Below are positions 1 to 11,738 of a stretch of DNA of 64,000 nt, piece after piece. Origin of the DNA: Palleronia sp. THAF1 (GTDB taxonomy: Bacteria; Pseudomonadota; Alphaproteobacteria; Rhodobacterales; Rhodobacteraceae); contig NZ_CP045420.1 in assembly GCF_009363795.1 (NCBI RefSeq), forward strand, positions 291,001 to 355,000, in the 5' to 3' direction. Numbering within the stretch: the stretch's first letter is position 1; every line of letters begins with the position of its first letter. Both the position numbers and the translations under genes were made by a program. Under the pieces are notes generated by a model, which saw only the letters and a list, made by a program, of their open reading frames with translations, made no database searches and was not told the DNA's origin.

Positions 1-11
1 GGGGACCACCC

Positions 12-89
12 ATGATCCGCAATATCATCTACATCGTCGGCTTGATCGTCGTCGTACTCTTCATCCTGTCGCTGCTTGGCGTCGCCTGA
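12..89 (+). CDS. 25-residue single-span membrane peptide
   Basis: A short open frame begins MIRNIIYIVGL and is almost entirely hydrophobic, so the product would be a single membrane-spanning helix with its only positive charge (Arg3) at the N-terminus. The start is preceded by GGGGAC at the very window edge, a plausible ribosome binding site. It sits just upstream of ybaB. No family is recognised. Its size makes coding status uncertain, but the uniform hydrophobic composition and charge placement look selected. Confidence 0.5.
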   Translation: MIRNIIYIVGLIVVVLFILSLLGVA

Positions 90-110
90 CCTTGCACGAC
101 GCCATGCCCG

Positions 111-142
111 CCCGTATCTGAAGGGTTAACTTCGGATACGGG
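111..142 (+). promoter_or_regulatory. leader hairpin overlapping the ybaB ribosome binding site
   Basis: Positions 111-123 pair with 130-142 (13 bp, one T-G wobble) around the loop GGTTAA. The 3' arm ends in GGG and the ybaB ribosome binding site GGGAGA starts at 140, so folding would cover part of it. No T tract follows, so this is not a standard intrinsic terminator. It could act on ybaB translation or protect the upstream message. Confidence 0.5.
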
Positions 143-150
143 AGAGCGTG

Positions 151-495
151 ATGCTTAAAGGACTGGGCGGCCTGGGTGACATGGGCAAGATGATGAAGGC
201 CGCGCAAGAGATGCAGGGTAAGATGGAGTCGTTGCAGGAAGAACTGCACACGATGACCGTCACCGGCGAGTCCGGCGCGGGCATGGTCAAGGCCACCTCT
301 ACCGCGAAGGGTGAGCTGGTTGGTCTGGACATCGACCCGTCGATCTTCAATCCCGATGAGAAGGAAGTGGTCGAGGATCTGATCCTTGCCGCGATCAAGG
401 ACGCGCAGGGCAAAGCCTCTGACCGCGCGCAGGAAGAAATGGCGAAGCTGACCGAAGGGCTAGGCTTGCCCCCCGGTATGAAACTGCCGTTTTAG
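151..495 (+). CDS. ybaB: YbaB/EbfC family nucleoid-associated protein
   Basis: This 114-residue protein has the family's usual length and starts MLKGLGGLGDMGKMMKAA, with the characteristic long N-terminal helix rich in M, K, Q and E, and a C-terminal half ending LGLPPGMKLPF, typical of YbaB. Members form tweezer-like dimers that bind DNA. The gene lies directly before recR, the standard order in many bacteria (usually dnaX-ybaB-recR). ATG at 151 is preferred over GTG at 148 because the GGGAGA site is then 5-6 bases away. Confidence 0.95.
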   Translation: MLKGLGGLGDMGKMMKAAQEMQGKMESLQEELHTMTVTGESGAGMVKATSTAKGELVGLDIDPSIFNPDEKEVVEDLILAAIKDAQGKASDRAQEEMAKLTEGLGLPPGMKLPF

Positions 496-528
496 AGCGG
501 TCGGCGCAGCTGATCCGCAGTGGACAGA

Positions 529-575
529 GGGCAAGCATACTTGCCCGGAGTCGCACCCGGTTCTGGTCCGGGTGC
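529..575 (+). promoter_or_regulatory. two tandem hairpins between ybaB and recR
   Basis: Two perfect inverted repeats lie back to back: GGGCAAG/CTTGCCC (529-546, 4-base loop) and GCACCCGG/CCGGGTGC (553-575, 7-base loop). Neither is followed by a T tract. They may set the ratio of ybaB to recR message by stabilising or attenuating the transcript. Confidence 0.4.
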
Positions 576-595
576 CTGAACGGGGGATCTGACCC

Positions 596-1198
596 ATGAC
601 CGACGCCCCCTCTGACATCCAATCCCTGATCGACCTGATGGCGAGGCTTCCCGGTCTTGGCCCGCGCTCCGCCCGGCGCGCCGTGCTGCACTTGATCAAG
701 AAGCGATCACAGCAGATGCGGCCCCTGGGGCAAGCCCTGATGACGGTTGCCGAAACAGCCCGCGAATGCCTGACCTGCGGCAATATCGGTGAAGGTGATA
801 GCTGTGCCATCTGCCGGGATGAGCGCCGCGCGACGGGCGAAATCTGCGTGGTCGAGGATGTCGCCGATCTGTGGGCCATGGAACGGGCAGGCGTCTTCAA
901 GGGCCGCTATCACGTATTGGGCGGCACGCTGTCCGCGCTCGACGATATGGGGCCGGACGAGTTGCGCATCCCCCGACTAGAAGTGCGCATCGGGGATGAA
1001 GACGTGCGCGAGGTGATCCTTGCGTTGGGTGCGACTGTCGATGGCCAGACCACCGCACACTACATCGCCGACCGGCTTGAAGGGCGCGATGGGCTGTCTG
1101 TAACAAGCCTTGCGCAAGGCGTTCCGGTGGGCGGTGAGCTCGATTATTTAGACGACGGCACGATCGGCGCAGCCCTGCGGGCGCGCAAGGCGTTCTGA
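596..1198 (+). CDS. recR: recombination mediator protein RecR
   Basis: The 200-residue product matches RecR in length and layout: an N-terminal helix-hairpin-helix ([14 protein letters not shown]-type, about residues 14-30), a C4 zinc finger with Cys58, Cys61, Cys70 and Cys73, and a TOPRIM domain containing ICVVED (about 83-88). RecR acts with RecO to load RecA on gapped DNA in the RecFOR pathway. It follows ybaB by 100 bases that hold two hairpins. Confidence 0.97.
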   Translation: MTDAPSDIQSLIDLMARLPGLGPRSARRAVLHLIKKRSQQMRPLGQALMTVAETARECLTCGNIGEGDSCAICRDERRATGEICVVEDVADLWAMERAGVFKGRYHVLGGTLSALDDMGPDELRIPRLEVRIGDEDVREVILALGATVDGQTTAHYIADRLEGRDGLSVTSLAQGVPVGGELDYLDDGTIGAALRARKAF

Positions 1199-1204
1199 AC
1201 AGGT

Positions 1205-1213
1205 TTATCCACA
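1205..1213 (+). other. single perfect DnaA box
   Basis: TTATCCACA, the strict DnaA 9-mer, lies 7 bases after the recR stop. Only one copy is visible in this intergenic region, so it does not mark an origin; it could be a titration or regulatory site, or chance. Confidence 0.3.
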
Positions 1214-1327
1214 GAACGGCCTGAGAAACCCTAGACGATTCGAAAATCAGCATCTGGAACCGTGATCCCGGCTTTCCACAACTTACTGATCGAATCGCTA
1301 AATAAAACCTTTACAGAGAGTCGCCAT

Positions 1328-1349
1328 TCTCACACCATATCTTGTGAGA
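1328..1349. promoter_or_regulatory. inverted repeat upstream of the YbjN-domain gene
   Basis: TCTCACA and TGTGAGA form a perfect 7-bp inverted repeat with an 8-base centre, about 90 bases upstream of the next start codon. The geometry suits a dimeric regulator. The 240-base gap between recR and that gene holds nothing else I can support except the DnaA box. Confidence 0.35.
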
Positions 1350-1439
1350 GCTGGTCGAATGACCGACCGGGTCTTGAGCAGGCACCAAGTCCTTGGGGCG
1401 ATTCGGAAAATCGCTTTCGGACCAACGAAAGAGGCCGCT

Positions 1440-1943
1440 ATGGCGTTGAGCGAGCAGTATATCAACACCGATGAATTGGACCCGATCGACATCGTCGAGC
1501 ATATCGCCGAGCACTACGATTGGGAGTTCGACCGTGTTGCCGAGGATCAGATCGCTATGGCGGTGCAGGGCCAATGGCGCACCTACTCGCTGACGTTGGC
1601 ATGGGCACCCCATGACGAGACGTTGCGCCTGATCTGCACCTTCGAGATGGAGCCACCGGAAGAGCGGATGGCAGAGCTTTACGAGGTTCTGAACGCCGCC
1701 AACGACCAATGCTGGCTGGGCGCTTTCACCTATTGGGCCGAGCCCAAGCTGATGGTCTACCGCTACGCGCTGGCGTTGCAGGGCAGCCAGATCGCCGGTC
1801 CCGAACAGATCGACCGGATGATCGAGGCCGCCGTGAACAACGCAGAGCGCTTCTACCCAGCGTTTCAACTGGTTTGCTGGGGCAACCGCGCCCCGGCTGA
1901 CGCGATGCAGGTCGCAATCGCAGAGGCCTACGGCCGCGCATGA
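1440..1943 (+). CDS. YbjN domain-containing protein
   Basis: The 167-residue protein has the YbjN/type III secretion chaperone-like fold signature: an N-terminal segment with DIVEHIAEHYDWEF, a central beta region, and ELYEVLNAANDQCWLGAFTYW followed by a helical tail with VNNAERFYPAFQLVCWG. Homologues are widespread in alphaproteobacteria; their biochemical role is unknown. The start at 1440 is chosen because AAAGAGG precedes it and the family normally begins near here; the frame is open upstream to 1344. Confidence 0.8.
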   Translation: MALSEQYINTDELDPIDIVEHIAEHYDWEFDRVAEDQIAMAVQGQWRTYSLTLAWAPHDETLRLICTFEMEPPEERMAELYEVLNAANDQCWLGAFTYWAEPKLMVYRYALALQGSQIAGPEQIDRMIEAAVNNAERFYPAFQLVCWGNRAPADAMQVAIAEAYGRA

Positions 1944-2010
1944 CCTGCCCCTCAGGAAGCCCCGGACACGACACCCCCTCAAGAACAACAAGTCCCTGGC
2001 TTCCACCCCA

Positions 2011-2040
2011 CCCCGCAGCGCGTGGCAGCGCGCTGCGGGG
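2011..2040 (+). terminator. terminator hairpin after the YbjN-domain gene
   Basis: CCCCGCAGCGCG pairs perfectly with CGCGCTGCGGGG around TGGCAG (12-bp stem, 6-base loop). The following T content is weak (GCCTTAACG), but the stem strength and its position 70 bases after a stop support a transcription end. Confidence 0.6.
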
Positions 2041-2056
2041 GCCTTAACGTAAAAAG

Positions 2057-2071
2057 TTAATAATTCGTTAA
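2057..2071. promoter_or_regulatory. CtrA-like TTAA-N7-TTAA site
   Basis: TTAATAATTCGTTAA has two TTAA half-sites exactly 7 bases apart, the spacing of the CtrA box known from alphaproteobacteria. A third TTAA lies at 2044-2047. The site ends 31 bases before the likely start at 2103. The AT-rich setting raises the chance of coincidence. Confidence 0.4.
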
Positions 2072-2102
2072 TCCGGCTGCGATTTGCGCTATGTGTCTCG
2101 GC

Positions 2103-2489
2103 ATGGCCAGTGAACTCGACCTTGCAGCGATCCTGTGCAGCCTTGTTCTGGGCGGCACGCCGGAAGTCTCTCACCCCTATTCCGTGGGCTATGACCTGCA
2201 CCGCATCCGCGTGGACTGCGAAACCGATACCCACGTGATAGAGGTTGGCTTGGACAAGCGCTCGTCGCTCGACTCTGTCCAGCAGGCGCTGTTCGCGGCG
2301 TCGCTGACGGGCAAAAAGCCGATGGTCGTGATGATCGACACGGACGCCCGCGAAGGCCCGTTCGAGTTGCGCGTGCGGACCGCCGCGCAGATGGTCGAGA
2401 TCGAGCGGCGCACCTATGACGCCGATTTCCTGATCCGCTGGCAGATGACCTCATGGCTGCGCGAGATCCGCATTCCCGGACCGTCCTGA
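2103..2489 (+). CDS. unrecognised protein, possible PD-(D/E)XK-like fold
   Basis: A 128-residue soluble protein starting MASELDLAAIL (an in-frame ATG at 2091 is the alternative). I do not recognise a named family. The segment RVDCETDTHVIEVGLDKR, followed by a helix (SLDSVQQALFAASLTG) and a strand (MVVMIDT), resembles the D-x(n)-E-x-K core and following alpha/beta units of the restriction-endonuclease-like fold, but the canonical lysine position is occupied by Gly, with Lys two residues later. Treat this as a structural guess. A CtrA-like site lies just upstream. Confidence 0.6.
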   Translation: MASELDLAAILCSLVLGGTPEVSHPYSVGYDLHRIRVDCETDTHVIEVGLDKRSSLDSVQQALFAASLTGKKPMVVMIDTDAREGPFELRVRTAAQMVEIERRTYDADFLIRWQMTSWLREIRIPGPS

Positions 2490-2541
2490 TTGCACCTGTG
2501 GACCTGCGCCGTCACATTGGTGCGGAATCGAGAGGTGCATT

Positions 2542-3342
2542 ATGAATATGAGTGATCTGAAGACCCGCGGTCTGGCGATGCTGGGCTGTGGCAAGATGGG
2601 GTCGGCGATGCTGGAAGGCTGGCTCGCCGGCGCGCTGGAACCCGGCGATGTCTGGGTGATGGACCCGAACCCGTCCGAGTGGTTGCAGGGCACGGGCGTT
2701 CACATCAACGAAGGCCTGCCCGACGCGCCCGCGATGCTGCTTGTCGCTGTCAAGCCGCAGATGATGGGCGATGCGCTGCCCACGGTGACGGCCCACGGAA
2801 ACGGCGACACGGTCGTGCTGTCCGTCGCCGCCGGCGTGACCATCGCAGCGTTCGAAGATGTTTTCGGTGCAGATACGCCTGTCATCCGCGCCATGCCCAA
2901 CACGCCTGCTGCAGTTGGTCGTGGCATCACAGCGCTTGTGGCGAACGACAAGGGGCAGGCCACGCTGGACCTTGCGGCCGACCTGCTCGACGCCGTGGGC
3001 CAAACAGTGCGGCTGGAGTCCGAGGATCAGATGGACGCCGTTACGGCGGTGTCCGGCTCCGGTCCGGCCTACGTCTTCCACATGATCGAATGTCTGGCCA
3101 AGGCGGGCGAGGCACAAGGGTTGGACGCTGATCTGGCGATGGCGCTGGCGAAGGCGACCGTCGGCGGGGCAGGGCAGCTGGCCGAAGACAGCCCCAAGGA
3201 TCCCGGCACGCTGCGCTCTGACGTCACCAGCCCCAACGGCACGACACAGGCGGGGCTAGAGGTTCTGATGGCGGACCTGCCGGACCTGATGCACCGCACG
3301 GTAACGGCAGCGGCAGAGCGGTCGCGGGAACTGGGCAAGTGA
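2542..3342 (+). CDS. proC: pyrroline-5-carboxylate reductase
   Basis: A 266-residue protein of usual ProC length. It reduces 1-pyrroline-5-carboxylate to proline with NAD(P)H, the last step of proline synthesis. The N-terminal Rossmann fold shows MLGCGKMGSAML (GCGKMG at 15-20) and the C-terminal dimerisation domain shows AVSGSGPAYVF and the signature DLRSDVTSPNGTTQAGL-like stretch (LRSDVTSPNGTTQ). GAGAGGTGCATT precedes ATG 2542; ATG 2548 is also possible. Its stop overlaps the next gene's GTG, suggesting co-translation. Confidence 0.96.
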   Translation: MNMSDLKTRGLAMLGCGKMGSAMLEGWLAGALEPGDVWVMDPNPSEWLQGTGVHINEGLPDAPAMLLVAVKPQMMGDALPTVTAHGNGDTVVLSVAAGVTIAAFEDVFGADTPVIRAMPNTPAAVGRGITALVANDKGQATLDLAADLLDAVGQTVRLESEDQMDAVTAVSGSGPAYVFHMIECLAKAGEAQGLDADLAMALAKATVGGAGQLAEDSPKDPGTLRSDVTSPNGTTQAGLEVLMADLPDLMHRTVTAAAERSRELGK

Positions 3343-3671
3343 CGGCGAGTTTCGACGACTTCCAGAAGCTCGACATCCGGGTGGGCCGGATCGTCGAGGC
3401 AGAGCCGTTTCCAGAGGCGCGCAAGCCCGCCATCAAGCTGCGCGTGGACTTCGGAGATCTGGGGATCAAGCGATCCTCGGCCCAGATCACGGCGCACTAT
3501 GACGTGGATGGCTTGGTCGGACGGCAGGTGCTGGCCGTCGTCAACTTCCCGCCACGCCAGATCGGGCCGATCATGTCTGAAGTTTTGGTGCTTGGCGTGC
3601 CCGATGCGGATGGAGAGGTTGTGTTGCTAAGCCCCGATCAGGATGTGCCGCTGGGCGGACGCTTGTTCTAG
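3339..3671 (+). CDS. csaA: CsaA-like tRNA-binding protein
   Basis: The 110-residue protein is a single OB-fold tRNA-binding domain of the CsaA type: FQKLDIRVGRIVEAEPFPEARKPAIKL at the N-terminus and VVNFPPRQIGPIMSEVLVLGVPD in the second half, both diagnostic. CsaA proteins bind tRNA and have reported chaperone/secretion roles. The GTG start overlaps the proC TGA (GTGA), so the two are probably translated together. It ends 9 bases from the convergent tdk. Confidence 0.92.
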   Translation: MTASFDDFQKLDIRVGRIVEAEPFPEARKPAIKLRVDFGDLGIKRSSAQITAHYDVDGLVGRQVLAVVNFPPRQIGPIMSEVLVLGVPDADGEVVLLSPDQDVPLGGRLF

Positions 3672-3680
3672 GCGTCGTCT

Positions 3681-4274
3681 CTAGGCGTTTCGGGGCCGGT
3701 CCCCGGTCGCCTCTCGCCAGTGACGGCGGCACAGAGACACGTAGGTCTCGTTGCCGCCGATCTGTACCTGGTCGCCGGTGGTCAGCACGCGGCCGTCGGC
3801 GTCCTGCCGCACGACCATGGTGGCTTTCTTGCCGCAATGGCAGATGGTGCGGACCTCTCGCATCTCATCCGCCCAAGCCAGCAGCGCCGCCGATCCGGGG
3901 AACAGGTTGCCCTGAAAGTCGACCCGCAGCCCGTAGGCCATGACCGGAACGCGCAGGTCGTCCACAGCGCGGACCAACTGCCAGACCTGTCCTTCGGTCA
4001 GGAACTGCGCTTCGTCCAGGAAAACGCAAGCGATGGTGGCCTCGCCCATCCAACCTTCGATCCGGGCGAACAGGTCATCCTCTTCGCCATAGGTCTCTGC
4101 TTCTGCGCCGATGCCGATGCGGCTGCCAATTCGCCCGGGGCCCGCGCGTTCGTCCATCCGCGCAGTCAGCAGGCGCGTTTCCATCCCGCGCTCACGGTAG
4201 TTGTGCGACGCCTGTAACAGCAGGGTCGACTTGCCCGCGTTCATGGTGGAGTAGTTGAAGTAGAGCTTGGCCAT
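3681..4274 (-). CDS. tdk: thymidine kinase
   Basis: This 197-residue type II thymidine kinase phosphorylates thymidine to dTMP for salvage. It has the P-loop STMNAGKST (9-17), the DEAQF motif (87-91) that positions the base-side loop, and a zinc-binding lasso with Cys145, Cys147 and Cys182. It lies downstream of carB on the same strand, separated by 59 bases filled by a repeated 3'-end element. Confidence 0.96.
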   Translation of the reverse strand: MAKLYFNYSTMNAGKSTLLLQASHNYRERGMETRLLTARMDERAGPGRIGSRIGIGAEAETYGEEDDLFARIEGWMGEATIACVFLDEAQFLTEGQVWQLVRAVDDLRVPVMAYGLRVDFQGNLFPGSAALLAWADEMREVRTICHCGKKATMVVRQDADGRVLTTGDQVQIGGNETYVSLCRRHWREATGDRPRNA

Positions 4275-4284
4275 GCGGCCCCCT

Positions 4285-4330
4285 CTTCATCGTTCCTTAA
4301 ATACCTCGGGGGTATGGGGGCAGCGCCCCC
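4285..4330 (-). repeat. 3'-end repeat element, copy A (after carB)
   Basis: Read on the minus strand, a short hairpin GGGGGCGCTGCCCCC (4330-4316) lies 3 bases after the carB stop and is followed by a conserved tail CCCCCGAGGTATTTAAGG plus AACGATGAAG. Two more copies occur at 30599-30652 and 60792-60848, each just after a stop codon in the same orientation. Probably a transcription end or mRNA 3' stabiliser. Confidence 0.75.
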
Positions 4331-4333
4331 ATC

Positions 4334-7666
<3,333 letters not shown>

Positions 7667-7736
7667 CGTAAGGCCCCCAGTGGTCAAATCGAACGGGGTT
7701 ATACGCGCGCGTCGACCGGGTGCAAGGGCGGCTGGC

Positions 7737-8930
7737 CTAGCTGTACAGATAGTCCCGCGTGATCGGCACGGAGTCCTTCTGCTTGGCCAGTTGCAGGTGG
7801 AAGACGACCTGCTGGCCGTAGACGAAGCTCATCTCTGAAGCGACGAGGTAGTAGCGCCACATGCGGGCGAACCGTTCGTCGTAAAGGGCGTGGACCTTGT
7901 CGATGCCATCCTCGAATCGCAGCTGCCATGCGCGCAGGGTCTTCGCGTAGTGCAGACGCCAAACCTCGATATCCATCTGGTCGAGGCGCTGGCGTTCGAC
8001 GGCGGCGACGGTTTCCGAGAGCGCCGGAATGTAGCCGCCTGGAAAGATGTACTTTTCGATGAAGGCAGAGGTGATGCCCGGTGGATTCATGCGCCCGATG
8101 GTGTGGATCAGGGCGATACCGTCGCCTGTCATTCGCTCACGTACGGCGGCGAAATATTCGTCGTAGTGGGGCACGCCCACATGCTCGAACATGCCGACCG
8201 ACACGACCCGGTCGAAGGTTTCGGTCACGTCGCGGTAGTCCTGTAGGCGGATCTCTACCTTATCCTGCAGACCCTTTTCGGTCACGCGCTTGTTCGCAAG
8301 GCTGTACTGTTCTTCGGACAGGGTGACGCCGACGACATGCGCGCCGAACTCTTCGGCCAGCGTGATGGCCATGCCGCCCCAGCCGCAGCCGATGTCCAGA
8401 ACGGTCATGCCCGGCTCTATCAGCAGCTTGCGCGCGATGTGGCGCTTCTTTTCCAGCTGGGCCTCTTCCAGCGTGATCTCGTCGGTCGGCCAGTAGGCGC
8501 AGGAATATTGACGGTCGGCGTCTAGAAAGATGTCGTATAGTTCGGCGGACAGATCGTAGTGGTGGGCCACATTCTCGCGCGATTTCCGGGCCGGATTGAA
8601 CTGCGACACGCGCCGCAGATGCTTGCCGACGTTCACATGCGCGCGCTGGATCCAATGCTGGTGGCCAGAGCGCATGTTGCCCAGAAGCAGGCCCATGAAA
8701 CCGCGCAGGTCGTCGTTCTCGATGACCAGCTCACCTTCCATGTACCCCTCGCCGGTGCCCAGATCGGGATCCTTGACGATCTTGGCCAGACGGTCTGTCT
8801 CGGTGATGGCAGCGGTGATCTGAGGCTCACCCGATCCGGCGCTGAACTTGCGGCTCGATGGCAGGGTGACGTGCAGCGTGCCGTCCCTCACGATCGCGTG
8901 GACGATGTCCACGAAAATCCGTTCCCACAT
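7737..8930 (-). CDS. cfa: cyclopropane-fatty-acyl-phospholipid synthase
   Basis: A 397-residue S-adenosylmethionine-dependent enzyme that methylenates double bonds of phospholipid acyl chains. The N-terminal lipid-binding part (1-110) precedes the catalytic domain with HYDLS (124-128), QYSCAYW (141-147), the SAM motif [10 protein letters not shown] (177-186) and FEHVG. It is divergent from aspS. Related SAM-dependent lipid methylases exist, but the HYD and YSCAYW motifs fit Cfa/CmaA. Confidence 0.93.
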   Translation of the reverse strand: MWERIFVDIVHAIVRDGTLHVTLPSSRKFSAGSGEPQITAAITETDRLAKIVKDPDLGTGEGYMEGELVIENDDLRGFMGLLLGNMRSGHQHWIQRAHVNVGKHLRRVSQFNPARKSRENVAHHYDLSAELYDIFLDADRQYSCAYWPTDEITLEEAQLEKKRHIARKLLIEPGMTVLDIGCGWGGMAITLAEEFGAHVVGVTLSEEQYSLANKRVTEKGLQDKVEIRLQDYRDVTETFDRVVSVGMFEHVGVPHYDEYFAAVRERMTGDGIALIHTIGRMNPPGITSAFIEKYIFPGGYIPALSETVAAVERQRLDQMDIEVWRLHYAKTLRAWQLRFEDGIDKVHALYDERFARMWRYYLVASEMSFVYGQQVVFHLQLAKQKDSVPITRDYLYS

Positions 8931-9068
8931 GCTTTGGCCCCCAGCCCCTTATTTCGGTTACCATTTCTGGCGCTGTGGCCGGATTCGTCAAGGCGGGGGC
9001 GGCTTGACTTCCCGCAAGGTGACATGTGTATCGCGCCCAGCAGCCCGCACCCGAAGGATATCCGCCAG

Positions 9069-10847
9069 ATGCACGCCTACCGCACCCATACCTGTGCCGC
9101 CCTGTCGAAAGAGAACGTGGGCGATACCGTGCGTCTCGCCGGTTGGGTGCACCGCGTGCGCGACCATGGCGGCGTGCTGTTCCTGGACCTGCGCGACCAC
9201 TTCGGCATCACGCAGGTGATCTGCGACCCGGACTCGGACGCGTTCTCCGACATGGAGAAGGTCCGCTCGGAATGGTGCATCCGCATCGATGGCACGGTGA
9301 AGGCGCGCGACGAGAGCCTTGTGAACGCCAAGCTGCCGACGGGTGAGATCGAGGTCTACTGCCGAGGGATCGAAGTTCTGGGGCAGGCGGGAGAGCTGCC
9401 GCTGCCGGTCTTCGGCGAGCCGGAGTACCCCGAGGAAACGCGCCTGAAGTACCGCTTCCTCGACCTGCGGCGCGAGACGCTGCACAACAACATGGTTCTG
9501 CGCTCGGACGTTGTGCGCGATTTGCGTCAGCGGATGTGGGACCAGAACTTCAACGAGTTCCAGACGCCGATCATCACGGCATCTTCGCCTGAAGGCGCGC
9601 GCGACTTCCTGGTGCCGTCGCGTTTGCATCCGGGCAAGTTCTACGCGCTGCCGCAGGCCCCGCAGCAATTCAAGCAGCTGATCATGGTGTCGGGCTTCGA
9701 CAAGTATTTCCAGATCGCGCCCTGCTTTCGCGATGAAGACCCCCGCGCCGACCGCTCGCCCACCGATTTCTACCAGCTCGACATGGAAATGTCCTTCGTC
9801 GAGCAAGAAGACGTCTTCGCCACCATCGAGCCGGTGATCCGCGGCTGCTTCGAGCGCTTTGGCGGCGGTCGCAAGGTCGACCAGACGTGGGAACAGATTT
9901 CCTACCGCGATGCCGCGTTGTGGTACGGCACCGACAAGCCCGACCTGCGTAACCCGATCAAGATGCAGGTGGTGTCTGAGCATTTCGCCGGATCCGGCTT
10001 TGCGATCTTCGCGTCGCTGTTGGAAAAAGAAGGCACGGAAATCCGGGCCATTCCCGCGCCCAAGGGTGGCAGCCGCAAGTTCTGCGACCGGATGAACAAG
10101 TTCGCGCAAGAGCAGGGCCTGCCGGGGATGGGGTATATTTTTTGGCGCGATCAGGGCGACGGTATGGAAGCCGCTGGTCCGCTTGCCAAGAACATTGGGC
10201 CGGAGCGGACGGAAGCGATCCGCCAGCAGCTTGGTCTGGAAGTCGGCGATGCGGCGTTCTTCCTGGGCGGCAAGCCTGCTGATTTCGAAGGCGTTGCGGG
10301 TCGCGCGCGCACTGTCATCGGCGATGAGCTGGGCCTGACCGACAAGGACCGCTTCGCTTTCGCGTGGATCGTTGACTTCCCGATGTACGAAAAGGACGAC
10401 GAAGGCCGGATCGACTTCAGCCACAACCCGTTCTCCATGCCGCAGGGCGGGATGGAGGCGCTGGACGGCGATCCGCTGGAGGTCCTGGGATACCAGTACG
10501 ATCTGGCGTGCAACGGCTACGAGCTGATTTCCGGCGCGATCCGAAACCACCGCCCCGAGATCATGTTCAAGGCCTTCGAGATCGCCGGCTACGACGAGGC
10601 CGAGGTGCGCAAGCGGTTCGGCGGCATGGTCAATGCGTTCCAATATGGCGCGCCGCCCCACGGTGGCTGTGCCGCCGGTATCGATCGTATCGTCATGCTG
10701 CTGGCGGACGAGGCGAACATCCGTCAGGTCATCATGTTCCCGATGAACCAACAGGCGCAGGACCTGATGATGAACGCCCCGTCCGAAGCAACCCCGGCGC
10801 AGCTGCGCGAGTTGGGTCTGCGGGTGATGGCGAAGGATCAGGCGTAG
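9069..10847 (+). CDS. aspS: aspartate--tRNA ligase
   Basis: A 592-residue class II synthetase charging tRNA with aspartate. Order of domains: N-terminal OB-fold anticodon-binding ([26 protein letters not shown], 17-42), catalytic core with motif 1, motif 2 ([22 protein letters not shown]) and motif 3 (GIDRIVMLL near the C-terminus), plus the bacterial GAD insertion domain. The start is MHAYRTHTC; the frame stays open upstream without a better site. Whether it is discriminating or also charges tRNA-Asn cannot be told from this window. Confidence 0.97.
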   Translation: MHAYRTHTCAALSKENVGDTVRLAGWVHRVRDHGGVLFLDLRDHFGITQVICDPDSDAFSDMEKVRSEWCIRIDGTVKARDESLVNAKLPTGEIEVYCRGIEVLGQAGELPLPVFGEPEYPEETRLKYRFLDLRRETLHNNMVLRSDVVRDLRQRMWDQNFNEFQTPIITASSPEGARDFLVPSRLHPGKFYALPQAPQQFKQLIMVSGFDKYFQIAPCFRDEDPRADRSPTDFYQLDMEMSFVEQEDVFATIEPVIRGCFERFGGGRKVDQTWEQISYRDAALWYGTDKPDLRNPIKMQVVSEHFAGSGFAIFASLLEKEGTEIRAIPAPKGGSRKFCDRMNKFAQEQGLPGMGYIFWRDQGDGMEAAGPLAKNIGPERTEAIRQQLGLEVGDAAFFLGGKPADFEGVAGRARTVIGDELGLTDKDRFAFAWIVDFPMYEKDDEGRIDFSHNPFSMPQGGMEALDGDPLEVLGYQYDLACNGYELISGAIRNHRPEIMFKAFEIAGYDEAEVRKRFGGMVNAFQYGAPPHGGCAAGIDRIVMLLADEANIRQVIMFPMNQQAQDLMMNAPSEATPAQLRELGLRVMAKDQA

Positions 10848-10895
10848 TCGGTCAAGCTTGCAGTTGCGTTGACGGTCATGGTCGGCGGGGTCATC

Positions 10896-11606
10896 TTACC
10901 CCGCCATCCTCCGCCCGCCTGTCCGGGTTTGGACCAAGGCGGCCAGGTTGCCGATTTCGGGAAGGATCGGGCGGCCGTGGTCGAGCGCGGCTTCAAGGCG
11001 GGCAACCGCGGCGAGAAGTTCGGTGTCTCCGACAGAGCGTGCCAATCCGCGCGCGAAGTCCATCGCGTAGGCCATCGTCGCGCGGTCTGCGCTGCCGTCC
11101 ATCAACTCTCCGATCAGCGACAGATCATCGAGAAACATCGCCTCGTCCGGTTCCAGCACATCGGTGTCCAACCTTCGAGGGCCAAGGGGGCGGGCAGCGT
11201 GCGGCAGCTTCGCCAGCACCATCGCGTGGAAATTCGCGACCGAGCCGAACGGTTTGGCAAGGAACCCATCGGCCCCGGCGGCCAGCGCGGCCTGTCGCAT
11301 CTGTGGCTCTCCCGAAACGGCGAGTAGCACCGCGACGCGCGGAGTGGCCGTGTTCAGGCGTCGGATCAAGTCCAGTCCGGACCCGTCGGGCAGGCCAAGG
11401 TCGATGATCACGACCGACGGACGCCAGGATTTCAGATGACGATCAGCGGATTTGAGACAGTCGGCACGACGAATCCGCGCCCCGCCTTTCATGCACATCA
11501 GCCGCAATGCTTCACCGGCGTGGCGGCTGTCTTCGACGACCAGTACCGATTGCCCAAGAAGAGGTCTGTCCGACGTCGGCCGCCGGGTTTGCATGAGATC
11601 GTTCAT
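10896..11606 (-). CDS. response regulator with uncharacterised C-terminal helical region
   Basis: A 236-residue protein. Residues about 18-145 form a receiver domain: acidic pair Glu25-Asp26, phospho-acceptor Asp69 in VVIIDLGLPDGSG, and the conserved Lys in GFLAKPF. The last ~90 residues are helical (DEAMFLDDLSLIGELMDGS..., ELLAAVARLEAALDHG) and match no DNA-binding output domain I recognise; they also lack the HxxKG signature of an Hpt domain. No histidine kinase is adjacent. It converges with aspS and is divergent from the epimerase gene. Confidence 0.85.
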   Translation of the reverse strand: MNDLMQTRRPTSDRPLLGQSVLVVEDSRHAGEALRLMCMKGGARIRRADCLKSADRHLKSWRPSVVIIDLGLPDGSGLDLIRRLNTATPRVAVLLAVSGEPQMRQAALAAGADGFLAKPFGSVANFHAMVLAKLPHAARPLGPRRLDTDVLEPDEAMFLDDLSLIGELMDGSADRATMAYAMDFARGLARSVGDTELLAAVARLEAALDHGRPILPEIGNLAALVQTRTGGRRMAG

Positions 11607-11738
11607 CTGAACTCCACAATTCATAACGTCGATTGCTTTACCAAACCACGGCGAAGCTAATGGAAGGTTAACCGCACCGACCTTGAGCCGCGCGTGTGCA
11701 GACGGTATGCCGCGCCAGACATGCAGGGGGTGAAAGAC

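Noticed and set aside
1205-1213. replication origin at the DnaA box
   Set aside because: Only one box, no AT-rich unwinding region and no origin-type neighbours.
8988-10751. 587-codon open frame on the minus strand opposite aspS
   Set aside because: Shadow of the complete aspartyl-tRNA synthetase gene.
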